The notes under the pieces are model-generated. The model was not told the origin of the DNA and ran no database searches. It saw only the letters and a program-made list of their open reading frames with translations. 64,000 nucleotides of DNA from Ruminococcaceae bacterium OttesenSCG-928-O06 (GTDB lineage Bacteria > Bacillota > Clostridia > Oscillospirales > Ruminococcaceae). This document shows, piece after piece, positions 39,325-48,897 of this stretch; position 1 is the stretch's first letter, and every line of letters begins with the position of its first letter. The position numbers and the translations under genes were made by a program. Where the stretch lies: the NCBI GenBank assembly GCA_030265505.1, contig JAJDGD010000003.1, forward strand, positions 1 to 64,000, written 5' to 3'.

Positions 39325-41895
39325 TTATTTCTTTTTGCGATAGTAGGTATTTTCCATGGGCAGTTTTGTGCGCAGCACACCGTCCAGCGCGTAATAGGCG
39401 CCCGTCACCGCCGGCGCGGTGGGGATGGTGGCAAGCTCTCCACAGCCTTTGGCGCCATAGGCCGTGGCGGCGCGTTTGGGGCCCTCCAGCATGCGGATGT
39501 CCATCGGCGGTACGTCTGTGGCGCGCAGCAGGCCCAGCGTGCCATATTTTGCTTTGGGCACGCTATTTTCCAGGGGATAATCCTCGGTAAGGGCATAGCC
39601 CAGGCCCATTACAATGCCCCCTTCTATCTGCCCGGCGGCAGCCTTGGGGTTGATGACACGGCCCATGTCGTAGGCGGCAACCACCTTCTCCACGCGGCCT
39701 TCGGGGTTTAGCGTCACCACCTCGGCAGCATAGCCGTAGGCCACATGGCTCACGGGGTTTTTCTTCTCGCTGCCCATGGGGTCGGTCTCGCCGTGGTACT
39801 CGCCAAAAAACTCCTCGCCCTCCAGTTGTGCCAGGCTGGCGCCTGCGTCCAGCGCCTCTTTCAGCTTTTGGGCGGCCAGGCGCGTGGCCTCGCCGGTAAA
39901 AACCGTTTGCCGCGACGCCGTGGTGGTGCCGGAGTTGGGCGTACGGCGGGTGTCGGGCGGCTCCACCTCCACATGCTGGGGGGCAAGGCCCAAGGTCTCG
40001 CATACAATTTGCGTAACAACGGTGGCAAGGCCCTGGCCTATACAGGCGGCGCTGGTACGGATGTGCACTTTGCCGCCCTCCACGCTTACGATGCAGCGGC
40101 CAACGTCCGGCAGGCCTACGCCCACACCGCTGTTTTTGAAAAAGCTGGCAATGCCTGCAATGGGGGCTTTCTCGTAGTCGTCCTTCACGGCAAGCAGGCA
40201 AGCCTCAAGGCCGGTGGTGTCGTCGGCCAGCTGGCCGTTGGGCAGCGCCTGGCCGGGGCGCACGGCGTTGCGGTAGCGTATCTCCCACGGGGAGATACCG
40301 GCCTTTTCCGCCAGCAGGTTTAGGTTGCACTCCATGGCGAAGGCAGTTTGCGACACCCCAAACCCGCGGAAGGCCCCGGCCGGTGGGTTGTTGGTGTACA
40401 CGGCCTTGCCGTCAATGTCGATGTTTTGGTAGTAGTATGGCCCGGCGGCATGGGTGCAGGCGCGCTGCAGCACCGGCCCGCCTAAGCTGGCGTAGGCGCC
40501 GGTGTCCGCCACCACCACGGCGCGCAGGGCCGTAAGGCGGCCTTCCTCATCGCAGCCGGTGGTAAAGTCCAGCTCCATGGCGTGGCGCTTGGGGTGGATG
40601 ACGATGCTCTCTTGCCGGGAGAGCAGCACCTTCACGGGCTTTTTCAGGCACCAGGCAGCCAGGGCCGCGTGGTGTTGTACGCTCATGTCCTCTTTGCCGC
40701 CAAAGCCGCCGCCCACCAGCTTGCCCTGCACATGTACCAGCTCCGGGTCTATGCCCAGCATGCGGGCCACTTCGCGCTGTTCGTCAAAAATGCTTTGTCC
40801 GGCAGTGTAAAGCAGTATGCCTTGCTCGCCCTCGAGCTGGGCGATAGCACACTCCGGCTCCATAAAGGCATGCTCGGTAAACGGCAGGGAATAGTGCTGC
40901 GTCACAACATGTTTGGAGGCCGCCAGCGCCGCATCCACATCGCCGCGCACCAAATGCTCGTGCGAGAGGATGTTGCCCTTCTCGTGCAGCTTGGGGGCAC
41001 CCTCGGCCAGGGCCTCGGCGGGGCAGGTAAGGGGAGGGAGCACCTCATATTCCACCTGCACCAGGGCCTTTATCTCGTCCAGGTACGCCTTGTCGTCCGC
41101 CACCACCAGGGCCACGGCGTCGCCCAAATAGCGTGTTGTGTCTCCTTCGGCAATCAGCACGTCCCAGTCGGAGATAAACTCCAAATGGCCAATTTTATTG
41201 TTGCCGGGCACATCTTTTGCGGTAAGCACGGCGGCGCAGTGGGGGTGGGCAAGGGCCGCCTCGGTGTGTATGCTCAGCACACGCGCGCGGGGGTGGGCGG
41301 CGCGCAGGGCGCTGGCGTGCAGCATGCCCTCTATGTGAATATCGTCCACATACACCCCTGAGCCAAGGGTTTTGGGCGCCGCGTCCACACGGTGGAAGTC
41401 CTCGCCCAATACCCCGCTGAAGGTGTGCTGCGGGATGGGCGCGTCCTCGCGCAGCAGCTGGGCCGCCAGCAAAACGGCCTCCTCAATTTTGGCATAGCCG
41501 GTACACCGGCAAATGTTGCCGCGCAGCGCCTTTTTCACTTCGTCGGGCGTGGGGGACAAGGTTTGCCTGAACAACCCGGCGGCGCTCATCACCATGCCGG
41601 GAATGCAAAACCCGCACTGCACGGCCCCGGCCTTTGCAAAGGCGTAGGCGAACACCTCTTTTTCCCGCGGGGAAAGCCCCTCTACCGTAAGCACCTGCTT
41701 GCCGGCAAGCTTGCCCAGGGTGAAGATGCACGCGCGGGTGGCGCGGCCGTCTACCAGCACGGTGCACGCGCCACAGGCGCCGGCGCCACAACCGTTTTTT
41801 GCGGCGGTAAGGTGCAGTGTATCGCGCAAAAAGTCTAATAGAGATACATCATCTTGCCCGGTATACTGCCGGCCGTTGATGGTTACGCTAGCCAT
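39325..41895 (-). CDS. Xanthine dehydrogenase-like molybdenum hydroxylase (fused 2Fe-2S plus molybdopterin-binding domains, selenium-dependent type)
   Basis: NGCGAGACGACTVLVDG; VQCGFCIPGMVMSA; RGNICRCTGY; Mo domain VGGGFGGKEDMSVQHHAALAA, GAYGAKGCGELATIPTAPAVTGAYY; neighbours ygfK/ssnA/yqeB. Confidence 0.88.
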   Translation of the reverse strand: MASVTINGRQYTGQDDVSLLDFLRDTLHLTAAKNGCGAGACGACTVLVDGRATRACIFTLGKLAGKQVLTVEGLSPREKEVFAYAFAKAGAVQCGFCIPGMVMSAAGLFRQTLSPTPDEVKKALRGNICRCTGYAKIEEAVLLAAQLLREDAPIPQHTFSGVLGEDFHRVDAAPKTLGSGVYVDDIHIEGMLHASALRAAHPRARVLSIHTEAALAHPHCAAVLTAKDVPGNNKIGHLEFISDWDVLIAEGDTTRYLGDAVALVVADDKAYLDEIKALVQVEYEVLPPLTCPAEALAEGAPKLHEKGNILSHEHLVRGDVDAALAASKHVVTQHYSLPFTEHAFMEPECAIAQLEGEQGILLYTAGQSIFDEQREVARMLGIDPELVHVQGKLVGGGFGGKEDMSVQHHAALAAWCLKKPVKVLLSRQESIVIHPKRHAMELDFTTGCDEEGRLTALRAVVVADTGAYASLGGPVLQRACTHAAGPYYYQNIDIDGKAVYTNNPPAGAFRGFGVSQTAFAMECNLNLLAEKAGISPWEIRYRNAVRPGQALPNGQLADDTTGLEACLLAVKDDYEKAPIAGIASFFKNSGVGVGLPDVGRCIVSVEGGKVHIRTSAACIGQGLATVVTQIVCETLGLAPQHVEVEPPDTRRTPNSGTTTASRQTVFTGEATRLAAQKLKEALDAGASLAQLEGEEFFGEYHGETDPMGSEKKNPVSHVAYGYAAEVVTLNPEGRVEKVVAAYDMGRVINPKAAAGQIEGGIVMGLGYALTEDYPLENSVPKAKYGTLGLLRATDVPPMDIRMLEGPKRAATAYGAKGCGELATIPTAPAVTGAYYALDGVLRTKLPMENTYYRKKK

Positions 41896-41936
41896 ATCGT
41901 TCTCCTCTGTGCAGGGATAAGCGCGCACTGCGCCCG

Positions 41937-44900
41937 TTAGATGTAGTAGGCATATTCTTTCTGCACCGCCCCAATGAACGCGGCCATCTGCGGGGGCACG
42001 GCTTTGTCGTCCAGCTTTGCGGTGATGACACTGCCGTCTTCCAGTCTAATCATATACTGCTCGTCCGGCATTTTCAAGAAACCCTTGTTTTGCGAGTCCA
42101 TAAAGTCTTCTTCGCTCCAGAACAAGGTCAACTTGTCTTTGTACGGGTCGCCCTTGTGCGGGCAGAAGATGCCGCAGTTTCCGCACTCGTTGCACAGCCC
42201 GTCGATATGGAGGATCTGGGCGGCGTTGGCAAAGCCCGGTAGGGCAATGCGTACGTTGGCGCGGTTGGGGCATACGTCGCAGCAAATCTCGCACAGCATT
42301 TCGCAGCCCAGGCAGCGCGCGGCGTCTGCGGGTTCGTCTTCGGCCGCAGCCAAAATGCCCTTGCGGTGCTGCAGCACGGCGGGGTCTGCATCCAGTTCCG
42401 CCTTTACAAAGCCGGCATCCAGCCCTTCCTTGGCGCAGATGTCCTTGGCGATGGCCTTGGCGTCGGCAATGGCGCCCACCACGGTGGCGGGGCCGGTTTT
42501 GCAATCTCCTGCAATATACACGCCGGCATGGCTGCTTTCCCCGGCGGGGGAGGTTTCGGGCAGGCCGCGTGCCGTAAGTGCAATGCCCGCCGCTTCAAAC
42601 GGGGTGGTGTCCACCCTTGCGCCCACGGCGCAAATCACGGTGTCAAAGGGCAAATCGCACTGGGTGCCGCACCCTGTAATGCTGCGGCGGCCACTTTCGT
42701 CCCACGCGCCCAGTTCCATCTCCTCGCAGCACAGGGTGGCCCCGTCAAAGCGCAGCGGGGCGCGCAGTTCCATAAGGTTTACGCCCTCCTCCAGGGCAAG
42801 GGCAATCTCCTCTTTTTCCGCCGGCATAAACTCTCTTGTGCGGCGGTACACGATAGTGACATCCTCTACGCCGGGGGCGCGTTTTGCCGCACGCGCGCAG
42901 TCCATGGCAACGTCGCCCCCGCCGATGACCGCCACGCGCTTACCCAGTTCCACTTCGCACTTCTTCGCCTTGGATTCCTCCAAAAAGGCCAGCGCGTCCA
43001 GCAGCTTTTCCGCCCCTTCCTCTACGGGGGCGGCGCCCTCTTTCCAGGCGCCGGTGGCCAGCACCACATAATCGTAGCTTTGGCGCAAGGCGGCAATGTC
43101 CCCGGCCTCGGTGTCAAACTGGAACTCTACACCGATGGTCTTGGCCAGGTCGAAGTCGCGGCGCATGGCGTCGAAGGGAATGCGGAAGGCGGGGATGACG
43201 TAGTTCACGATGCCGAAGGGCTCCGCCCGTTTTTCCAAAACAGTAACGGCCATGCCGGCCCGCCGCAAAAATACCGCTGCGGCAACGCCCGCCGGGCCCG
43301 CGCCTACCACCACGGCCTTTTTCTGCGTTTTGATGGCGGGTTTTTCCTTTAGCAGCTCTATGGTATAGGCAAGCTGGGCATTGTCGCTGGCGCGCAGCTT
43401 GGCCGCGCGAATCTGCAACGGGTCATCATAGTCCAGCCGGGTGCACTTGCCCTGGCAGGCGTGGTTGCATAGGGTGCCTGTAATGCCGGGCAAGGCGTTG
43501 TCTATGGCAATCACGCGGAAGGCCTGCAGGTATTTCTCCTCGCTTACCAGCTGCAGGTATTCGGGAATCTGTTGCTCTATGGGGCAGCCACCGCTTTTGC
43601 ACGGGGCCATGTAGCAGTCGTACAGGCCCAGGGGGGCCTGGGTTTTGCGGCTTTGCACCGGGCGTTTTTCCTTACGGTAGGCGGGCAGGGCGGTTACGCT
43701 TTCGGCCAGGGCCGAAAGCGCCGCTACGTCTATGCCGTTCCACTGCGGTGTGGCCAGGGGCGCCAGCGCCGTGGCCAGCTGGTGCATCCGCTCATAGCCG
43801 CCGGGTTTCAGCACCGTGGTGGCCACTGTGATGGGCCGGATGCCGGTTTTGAAAATGGCCTCGATGTTGAAGGCGTCGGCCCCGCCGGAATAAGAGATGG
43901 GCAACTTGCCTTCAAAATGTTGGGAAAGGCGGCTTGCCACGGTGATGGACAGGGGGAACAACGCCCGGCCACTCATGTACATTTCCTCGCCCGGCAAGGT
44001 GCCGCCGGTAATCTGCACCGGGAAGGTGTTGGTGATTTTTACCCCGAAGGAGAGCTTGCGCTCCTCGGCGGTTTTCATCAGCCGCGCCAGCATGGCCACG
44101 GCGTCGTCGTACTGCAAATCGTTCTGGAAATGGTGCTCGTCAAAGCTCACATAGCTATAGCCCATCTCGTCCAGCAGGCGGCGGGCGGTCTTGTACCCCA
44201 GCAGGGTGGGGTTGCATTTTATGAAGGTGTGCACGTTTTTCTCGCAAAGCAGGTAGTTGGCAATGCGCTCTATTTCGGCGGGCGGGCAGCCGTGCAGAGT
44301 AGACAGAGTGACAGAATCACTCACCTTGGCGGGAATGGCGTCTATGTCCGCCGGGGTGCAGTGGGAAAGCAGGGCGGCGTTGCCCCGCAGCCAGGCAATC
44401 CCTTCGCCAAACACGGGGGTTGCCGCGGCGTTTTTCAGCCCTTCGATGAAATTGTCTATCTTGGGGGTCTTGATACCGTCCAGGTCATAACCCACACTCA
44501 TGTTGAACACAACGTCGGTGCCGCCGGCAATATCCAGTTCTTTTGACAGCACATGGATGGCAAGCCACGCCTTTACATATTCGTCAAAGGCTTGCTGCAC
44601 GGTCAGCTCGGTGCTCCATTCCACGTTGTAGCCTTCGTCCTGCGCGTTGATGCACGGCCGGGGTACGGCGGCGCGCAGCTCGTCCCCGTCCATCTTCTGC
44701 ACGGTTTTCAGCTCAATAAAGCGGCTGCCGCACAGCCAGGCGGCAAGAATGTTCTGGGCCAGCTGGCTGTTTGGCCCGGCCGCCGGGCCAATGGGGGAGG
44801 CGATGGCCTGGCCGAAGATGGAAATACCCGCACCGCCACCACGGTAGAATTTGTCCTCGTTTATACCAAAGACGCGTTTTTGCTGCCCGTATTCCGTAAG

Positions 44901-44951
44901 GGCCCAGCGCATCAACTTCGCAAAGGGCATCGGCCTCATTATCTCGCTCAT
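41937..44951 (-). CDS. ygfK: YgfK-like putative selenate reductase/Fe-S flavoprotein
   Basis: MSEIMRPMPFAKLMRWALTEYGQQKRVFGINEDKFYR...; GltD-like FAD region VVVGAGPAGVAAAVFLRRAGMAVTVLEKRAEPFGIVNYVIPAFRIP; Cys-rich CLGCEMLCEICCDVCPNRAN and CNECGNCGIFCPHKGDPYKD. Confidence 0.9.
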   Translation of the reverse strand: MSEIMRPMPFAKLMRWALTEYGQQKRVFGINEDKFYRGGGAGISIFGQAIASPIGPAAGPNSQLAQNILAAWLCGSRFIELKTVQKMDGDELRAAVPRPCINAQDEGYNVEWSTELTVQQAFDEYVKAWLAIHVLSKELDIAGGTDVVFNMSVGYDLDGIKTPKIDNFIEGLKNAAATPVFGEGIAWLRGNAALLSHCTPADIDAIPAKVSDSVTLSTLHGCPPAEIERIANYLLCEKNVHTFIKCNPTLLGYKTARRLLDEMGYSYVSFDEHHFQNDLQYDDAVAMLARLMKTAEERKLSFGVKITNTFPVQITGGTLPGEEMYMSGRALFPLSITVASRLSQHFEGKLPISYSGGADAFNIEAIFKTGIRPITVATTVLKPGGYERMHQLATALAPLATPQWNGIDVAALSALAESVTALPAYRKEKRPVQSRKTQAPLGLYDCYMAPCKSGGCPIEQQIPEYLQLVSEEKYLQAFRVIAIDNALPGITGTLCNHACQGKCTRLDYDDPLQIRAAKLRASDNAQLAYTIELLKEKPAIKTQKKAVVVGAGPAGVAAAVFLRRAGMAVTVLEKRAEPFGIVNYVIPAFRIPFDAMRRDFDLAKTIGVEFQFDTEAGDIAALRQSYDYVVLATGAWKEGAAPVEEGAEKLLDALAFLEESKAKKCEVELGKRVAVIGGGDVAMDCARAAKRAPGVEDVTIVYRRTREFMPAEKEEIALALEEGVNLMELRAPLRFDGATLCCEEMELGAWDESGRRSITGCGTQCDLPFDTVICAVGARVDTTPFEAAGIALTARGLPETSPAGESSHAGVYIAGDCKTGPATVVGAIADAKAIAKDICAKEGLDAGFVKAELDADPAVLQHRKGILAAAEDEPADAARCLGCEMLCEICCDVCPNRANVRIALPGFANAAQILHIDGLCNECGNCGIFCPHKGDPYKDKLTLFWSEEDFMDSQNKGFLKMPDEQYMIRLEDGSVITAKLDDKAVPPQMAAFIGAVQKEYAYYI

Positions 44952-44990
44952 CGGGGATCCTCCCTTGGTTTTCTTTTTTGTGGTGTGCGG

Positions 44991-46481
44991 TTATTCTTCA
45001 TCGGGGATGGTCTCTTGTTCATCCCCGCTTTGGGCAATGGGTTCCTCTTCCAGTTCGGCAGGCAACACAAGGTTTAGCACAATGGCGGCCAGGGTGGCAA
45101 TAACCACCGAGGACGAGCCAAACACGCTGGACACCCAGGAGGGAAAGCCCCCCAGGGCCCCGGCCACCGAGGTGACCCCCACCCCCAGCGACACCGAGAT
45201 GCCCACCACGCCAAAGTTGCGCTGGGACATGCCGGCGCTGGCAATCATGCGGATGCCCGTCATGGTGATAGAGGCAAACACGCTGAGGGTGGCCCCGCCG
45301 ATGACGCATTGGGGGATGGTGGTAAGCATGGCGGAAAATTTTGGGATAAGCCCCGCGATAAGCATGGCCACAGCCGCAAAGGCAAACACCATGCGGTTGA
45401 TGACGCGGGTGAGGGTGACGATGCCCACGTTTTGGCTGTAGGTGGCACTGGGCAGCCCGCCAAACAGGGCCCCCACCGCGCTTACAATGCCGTTGGCCAT
45501 GATGCCGCCGGAAAGCTCTTTATTGGTGGGGTTGCGGTCCATGCCGCCCAGGGTGGTGGAGGAGAAGTCTCCGATGGCCTGCACGGCGTTCACTACATAC
45601 ATGATGACCATGGACACGATGGCGCTGGGCACAAAGCGGATGCCGAAGTGCCCCGGCGGCACGAAGGAGAACCACCCCGCGCTGCCCACGTTTTGGAAGG
45701 ACACCAGCGGGCACACCCCGGTTACGGTAAAGATGAGGGCAAGCAGGTACCCCCCGGCCATGCCCAGCAAAATGGAGGCCAGCTTGGCAAAGCCCTTTGT
45801 GAAGTAGTTGAAGAAAATAACGATAAGCAGTGTAACGGCGGCTATCAGCCAGTTGTGCCAGCTGCCAAAGTAAACGTTGCCGCTAAGCAGGGCACCGGTA
45901 ACTTCGTCGTATACAGGCGGTGCGCCGCCGCCGGCCATGTAGCGCACCGCGGTGGGGTACAGGCTAAGGCCAATGGTGAAAATGACGGTGCCGGTGACAA
46001 GCGGCGGGAAAAACCGGCGTACCTGTTTGATGAACAGGCCCACCAGGAAGGCCGCCAGCCCGCCGAAAATCTGGGCACCCAATATCACAGAGATGGCCGC
46101 CTGGGGCTGGTTTGGATGAAGGGTGATCCAGTCTCCCGCAATGGCCTGCATGGTGGGCAGGTAGGCAAAGCTGATGCCCATGATGACGGGCAGGCGGCTG
46201 CCCAGGCGGAAGATGGGAAAAATTTGCACAAGCGTGCCGATGGCCGACACCACCAAAGACATCTGGATGAGGCGCGTGGTATCCTCGGGGGAGAAGGCGC
46301 ACTGCTGGGCAATAATCATAGCAGGGGTGACGATGCCTACAATGGCGGCCACCAAATGCTGCAGGCCCAGTGGCGCCACCTGCCGCAGCGAGGCCTTGCC
46401 GTTGAACTGGAACAGGGCGCCTGCCGGGGGGCCATCGTTGTGGCGGGCGGCGGGTTTGTTTTTAGATGCGGACGATTTCAT
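44991..46481 (-). CDS. NCS2-family nucleobase (xanthine/urate type) permease
   Basis: GLQHLVAAIVGIVTPAMIIAQQCAFSPEDTTRLIQMSLVVSAIGTLVQI...; GGLPSATYSQNVGIVTLTRVINR. Confidence 0.9.
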   Translation of the reverse strand: MKSSASKNKPAARHNDGPPAGALFQFNGKASLRQVAPLGLQHLVAAIVGIVTPAMIIAQQCAFSPEDTTRLIQMSLVVSAIGTLVQIFPIFRLGSRLPVIMGISFAYLPTMQAIAGDWITLHPNQPQAAISVILGAQIFGGLAAFLVGLFIKQVRRFFPPLVTGTVIFTIGLSLYPTAVRYMAGGGAPPVYDEVTGALLSGNVYFGSWHNWLIAAVTLLIVIFFNYFTKGFAKLASILLGMAGGYLLALIFTVTGVCPLVSFQNVGSAGWFSFVPPGHFGIRFVPSAIVSMVIMYVVNAVQAIGDFSSTTLGGMDRNPTNKELSGGIMANGIVSAVGALFGGLPSATYSQNVGIVTLTRVINRMVFAFAAVAMLIAGLIPKFSAMLTTIPQCVIGGATLSVFASITMTGIRMIASAGMSQRNFGVVGISVSLGVGVTSVAGALGGFPSWVSSVFGSSSVVIATLAAIVLNLVLPAELEEEPIAQSGDEQETIPDEE

Positions 46482-46587
46482 AGGCGTTCCTCATTTGCCC
46501 CCGAAGGGACACGGGAATATTGCCCCGAAAAGCTGCGGTGCGGCCGCGCTGTACAAGCTGGCACGCCGCAGAAGCGGGGCGGCGGCT

Positions 46588-47925
46588 TTACGCGGTAACA
46601 CGCTTCCAAAAGTCTGCGCTTTGCTGGCGGGCACTGGCCAAAACGGCGGCCTCATCTACAGTTTGCATCTTGCGTTCCTTCATAACAAAACGGCCGTTTA
46701 TCATGGTGCTGTCCACACAGCGGCCCATTATGCCAAACATTACATGCCCGGCAATGGTGTTTTCGTTCAGCGGCGTGTGGGGGGTGTAGTCCACTACAAT
46801 CAGGTCTGCCGCGGCGCCCTTTTCCACAATGCCCAAAGGCTGCGGGATAAAGCGCGCGCAAATATCCCGGTTGTTTTGGAACAGCATGGCAATGCTCTCC
46901 ATAAAGCCCACGCTGGGGTTGCACAAATGGTGCTTGTGGATGAGGTTCGCCACCTTCAGGCTCTCGAACATATCCTGGGTGTAGGCGTCGGTGCCAAGGC
47001 CCAGCAAAATGCCCTTGTCCAGCATTTGCAGTGCGGCGGCGCAGCCCACGGCATTGCCCATGTTGCTCTCGGGGTTGTGCACGGCCATGGTGTTTGTGGC
47101 TTTCAAAATGTCCATCTCGCCGGCATTCACATGGATGTTGTGGATGGCCAGGGTTTTTTCGCCCAATACACCGGCGTCGTGCAGGCGCTCTACCACGCGC
47201 TTGCCATACTTGGCAAGGCTGTCGTACAAATCGCCGATGCCCTCGGCAACGTGCACATGGTAGCCGGCGCCCCGGCTGCCCATGGCGTCTACGCAGGCGG
47301 CCAGGGTTTCGGGGCTTAGGGTGAAACTGGCGTGCAGGCCCAGCATACCTTTGCGCATGCCGCTGTCGTCACCCGCGGCATAGTCGATGTAGGCAATGTT
47401 CTCTTCTATAGCCTTTTGGGCAATGTCTGTGCCGTCGCGGTCGCTCACCTCGTAGCACAAGCTGGCCCTAAGCCCGATGGCAGACAGCGCTTCGTCTATG
47501 GCAAACAGGCTGCCGGGCACATGGTACTGGCTTGCTTGGTGGTCAAATATCGTGGTTACGCCGTAGCGCACGCTCTCAAGGCCGGTGGAATAGGCGCTGT
47601 ACAGGTTGTCCTCGCGGTTCAGCACCTTGTCTATGCGCCACCACTGGTTTTCCAAAACCTCCATAAAATCCCGGTTGGGCTGCGCCTGCGGCAGGGATAA
47701 CCCCCGCGCAAACGAGGAGTAGATGTGGGTGTGCGCATTGATAAGCCCCGGCATGATGACGCGGTGCGCAGCGTCGTAAAATTCGGCGTCGGGGTATTGG
47801 GCCTTCATTTCGGCGGTGGTGCCAAACCCGGCAATGGTGTTTCCATCCACCGCCACACAGCCGTCTTCAATATAAGAAGCTTTGTCGTTCCAGGTAATCA
47901 GGCGTCCGTTTCCAATCAGCAGCAT
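46588..47925 (-). CDS. ssnA: Putative aminohydrolase SsnA
   Basis: AHRVIMPGLINAHTHIYSSFARGLSL...FMEVLENQWWRIDKVLNREDNLYSAYSTGLESVRYGVTTIFDHQAS; located beside ygfK. Confidence 0.9.
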   Translation of the reverse strand: MLLIGNGRLITWNDKASYIEDGCVAVDGNTIAGFGTTAEMKAQYPDAEFYDAAHRVIMPGLINAHTHIYSSFARGLSLPQAQPNRDFMEVLENQWWRIDKVLNREDNLYSAYSTGLESVRYGVTTIFDHQASQYHVPGSLFAIDEALSAIGLRASLCYEVSDRDGTDIAQKAIEENIAYIDYAAGDDSGMRKGMLGLHASFTLSPETLAACVDAMGSRGAGYHVHVAEGIGDLYDSLAKYGKRVVERLHDAGVLGEKTLAIHNIHVNAGEMDILKATNTMAVHNPESNMGNAVGCAAALQMLDKGILLGLGTDAYTQDMFESLKVANLIHKHHLCNPSVGFMESIAMLFQNNRDICARFIPQPLGIVEKGAAADLIVVDYTPHTPLNENTIAGHVMFGIMGRCVDSTMINGRFVMKERKMQTVDEAAVLASARQQSADFWKRVTA

Positions 47926-47963
47926 GGTGTGCTCCCTTCTTCCTGTTTGGGTGGCCTCGGGGG

Positions 47964-48897
47964 TTATTGTTCTATCACGGTACCGGTTTTGCCTGCTATG
48001 CCGTCTTCGGCTTTTTCCAAAAGGGTGATAAGCGCTTTGCGGCCGGGCTTTGTAGCGGCAAAGCGGGCGGCGGCCTGCACCTTGGGCAGCATGCTGCCCG
48101 GGGCAAACTGCCCTTCGGCGGCGTAACGCTCGGCGTCGGCCACGCTAAGGTGGGCCAGCCATTGCTGGGCCGGCGTGCCGTAGTTTATGGCCACTTGCTC
48201 CACCGCCGTCAAGATAATCAGCCAGTCGGCATCGATGATGTCTGCCAGCACGCAGGAGGCGAAGTCCTTGTCCACCACGGCGGAGGCCCCGGCCAAATGG
48301 TTGCCTTGCCGCCGCACGGGGATGCCCCCGCCGCCCGCAGCCACCACCACCTGTCCTGCAGCCAAAAGCGCCTTGATGGTGTCCTTCTCCACAATGTCTA
48401 CGGGCATGGGGCTGGCCACCACGCGGCGCCAGCCGCGCCCGGCGTCCTCGCGCATCACATAGCCGCGTTGCATCATCTCCTCGGCTTCCTCTTTGCTGTA
48501 AAAGCTGCCGATGGGCTTTGTGGGGTCTGCAAAGGCCGGGTCGTTTTCGTCCACCACCGTTTGGGTGATGATGGATGCCACAGGGATGTTGTGCCCGCGG
48601 TCCAAAAGCTCCTCCCGCAGGGCATTTTGCAAGTCGTAGCCGATGTAACCCTGGCTCATGGCCACACACACGCTCATGGGGATGTAGGGTGTCTTTGCCT
48701 CGCTGCGGCCTCCGGCCTCCATGGCCAGGTTGATCATGCCCACCTGCGGGCCGTTGCCGTGGGCGATCACCACCTCGTTGCCGGCTTCAATTAGCCCGGC
48801 AATGGCCTTGGCGGTGGTTTTTACCGCCTGCATCTGCTGGGTAAGGGTGTCACCCAAGGCATTGCCCCCCCAGCGCAAGTACAATTCGCTTTCCCAT
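47964..48897 (-). CDS. arcC: Carbamate kinase (YqeA/ArcC), N-terminus interrupted by apparent +1 frameshift at C7 run 48865-48871
   Basis: Start ATG 48897 gives MGKRIVLALGG; the other frame gives GGNALGDTLTQQMQAVKTTAKAIAGLIEAGNEVVIAHGNGPQVGMINLAM...; TGATG overlap with the ygeW stop. Confidence 0.92.

Noticed and set aside
39325-41895. Possible selenocysteine codon in the selenium-type hydroxylase
   Set aside because: No in-frame TGA; this enzyme class uses labile, non-Sec selenium
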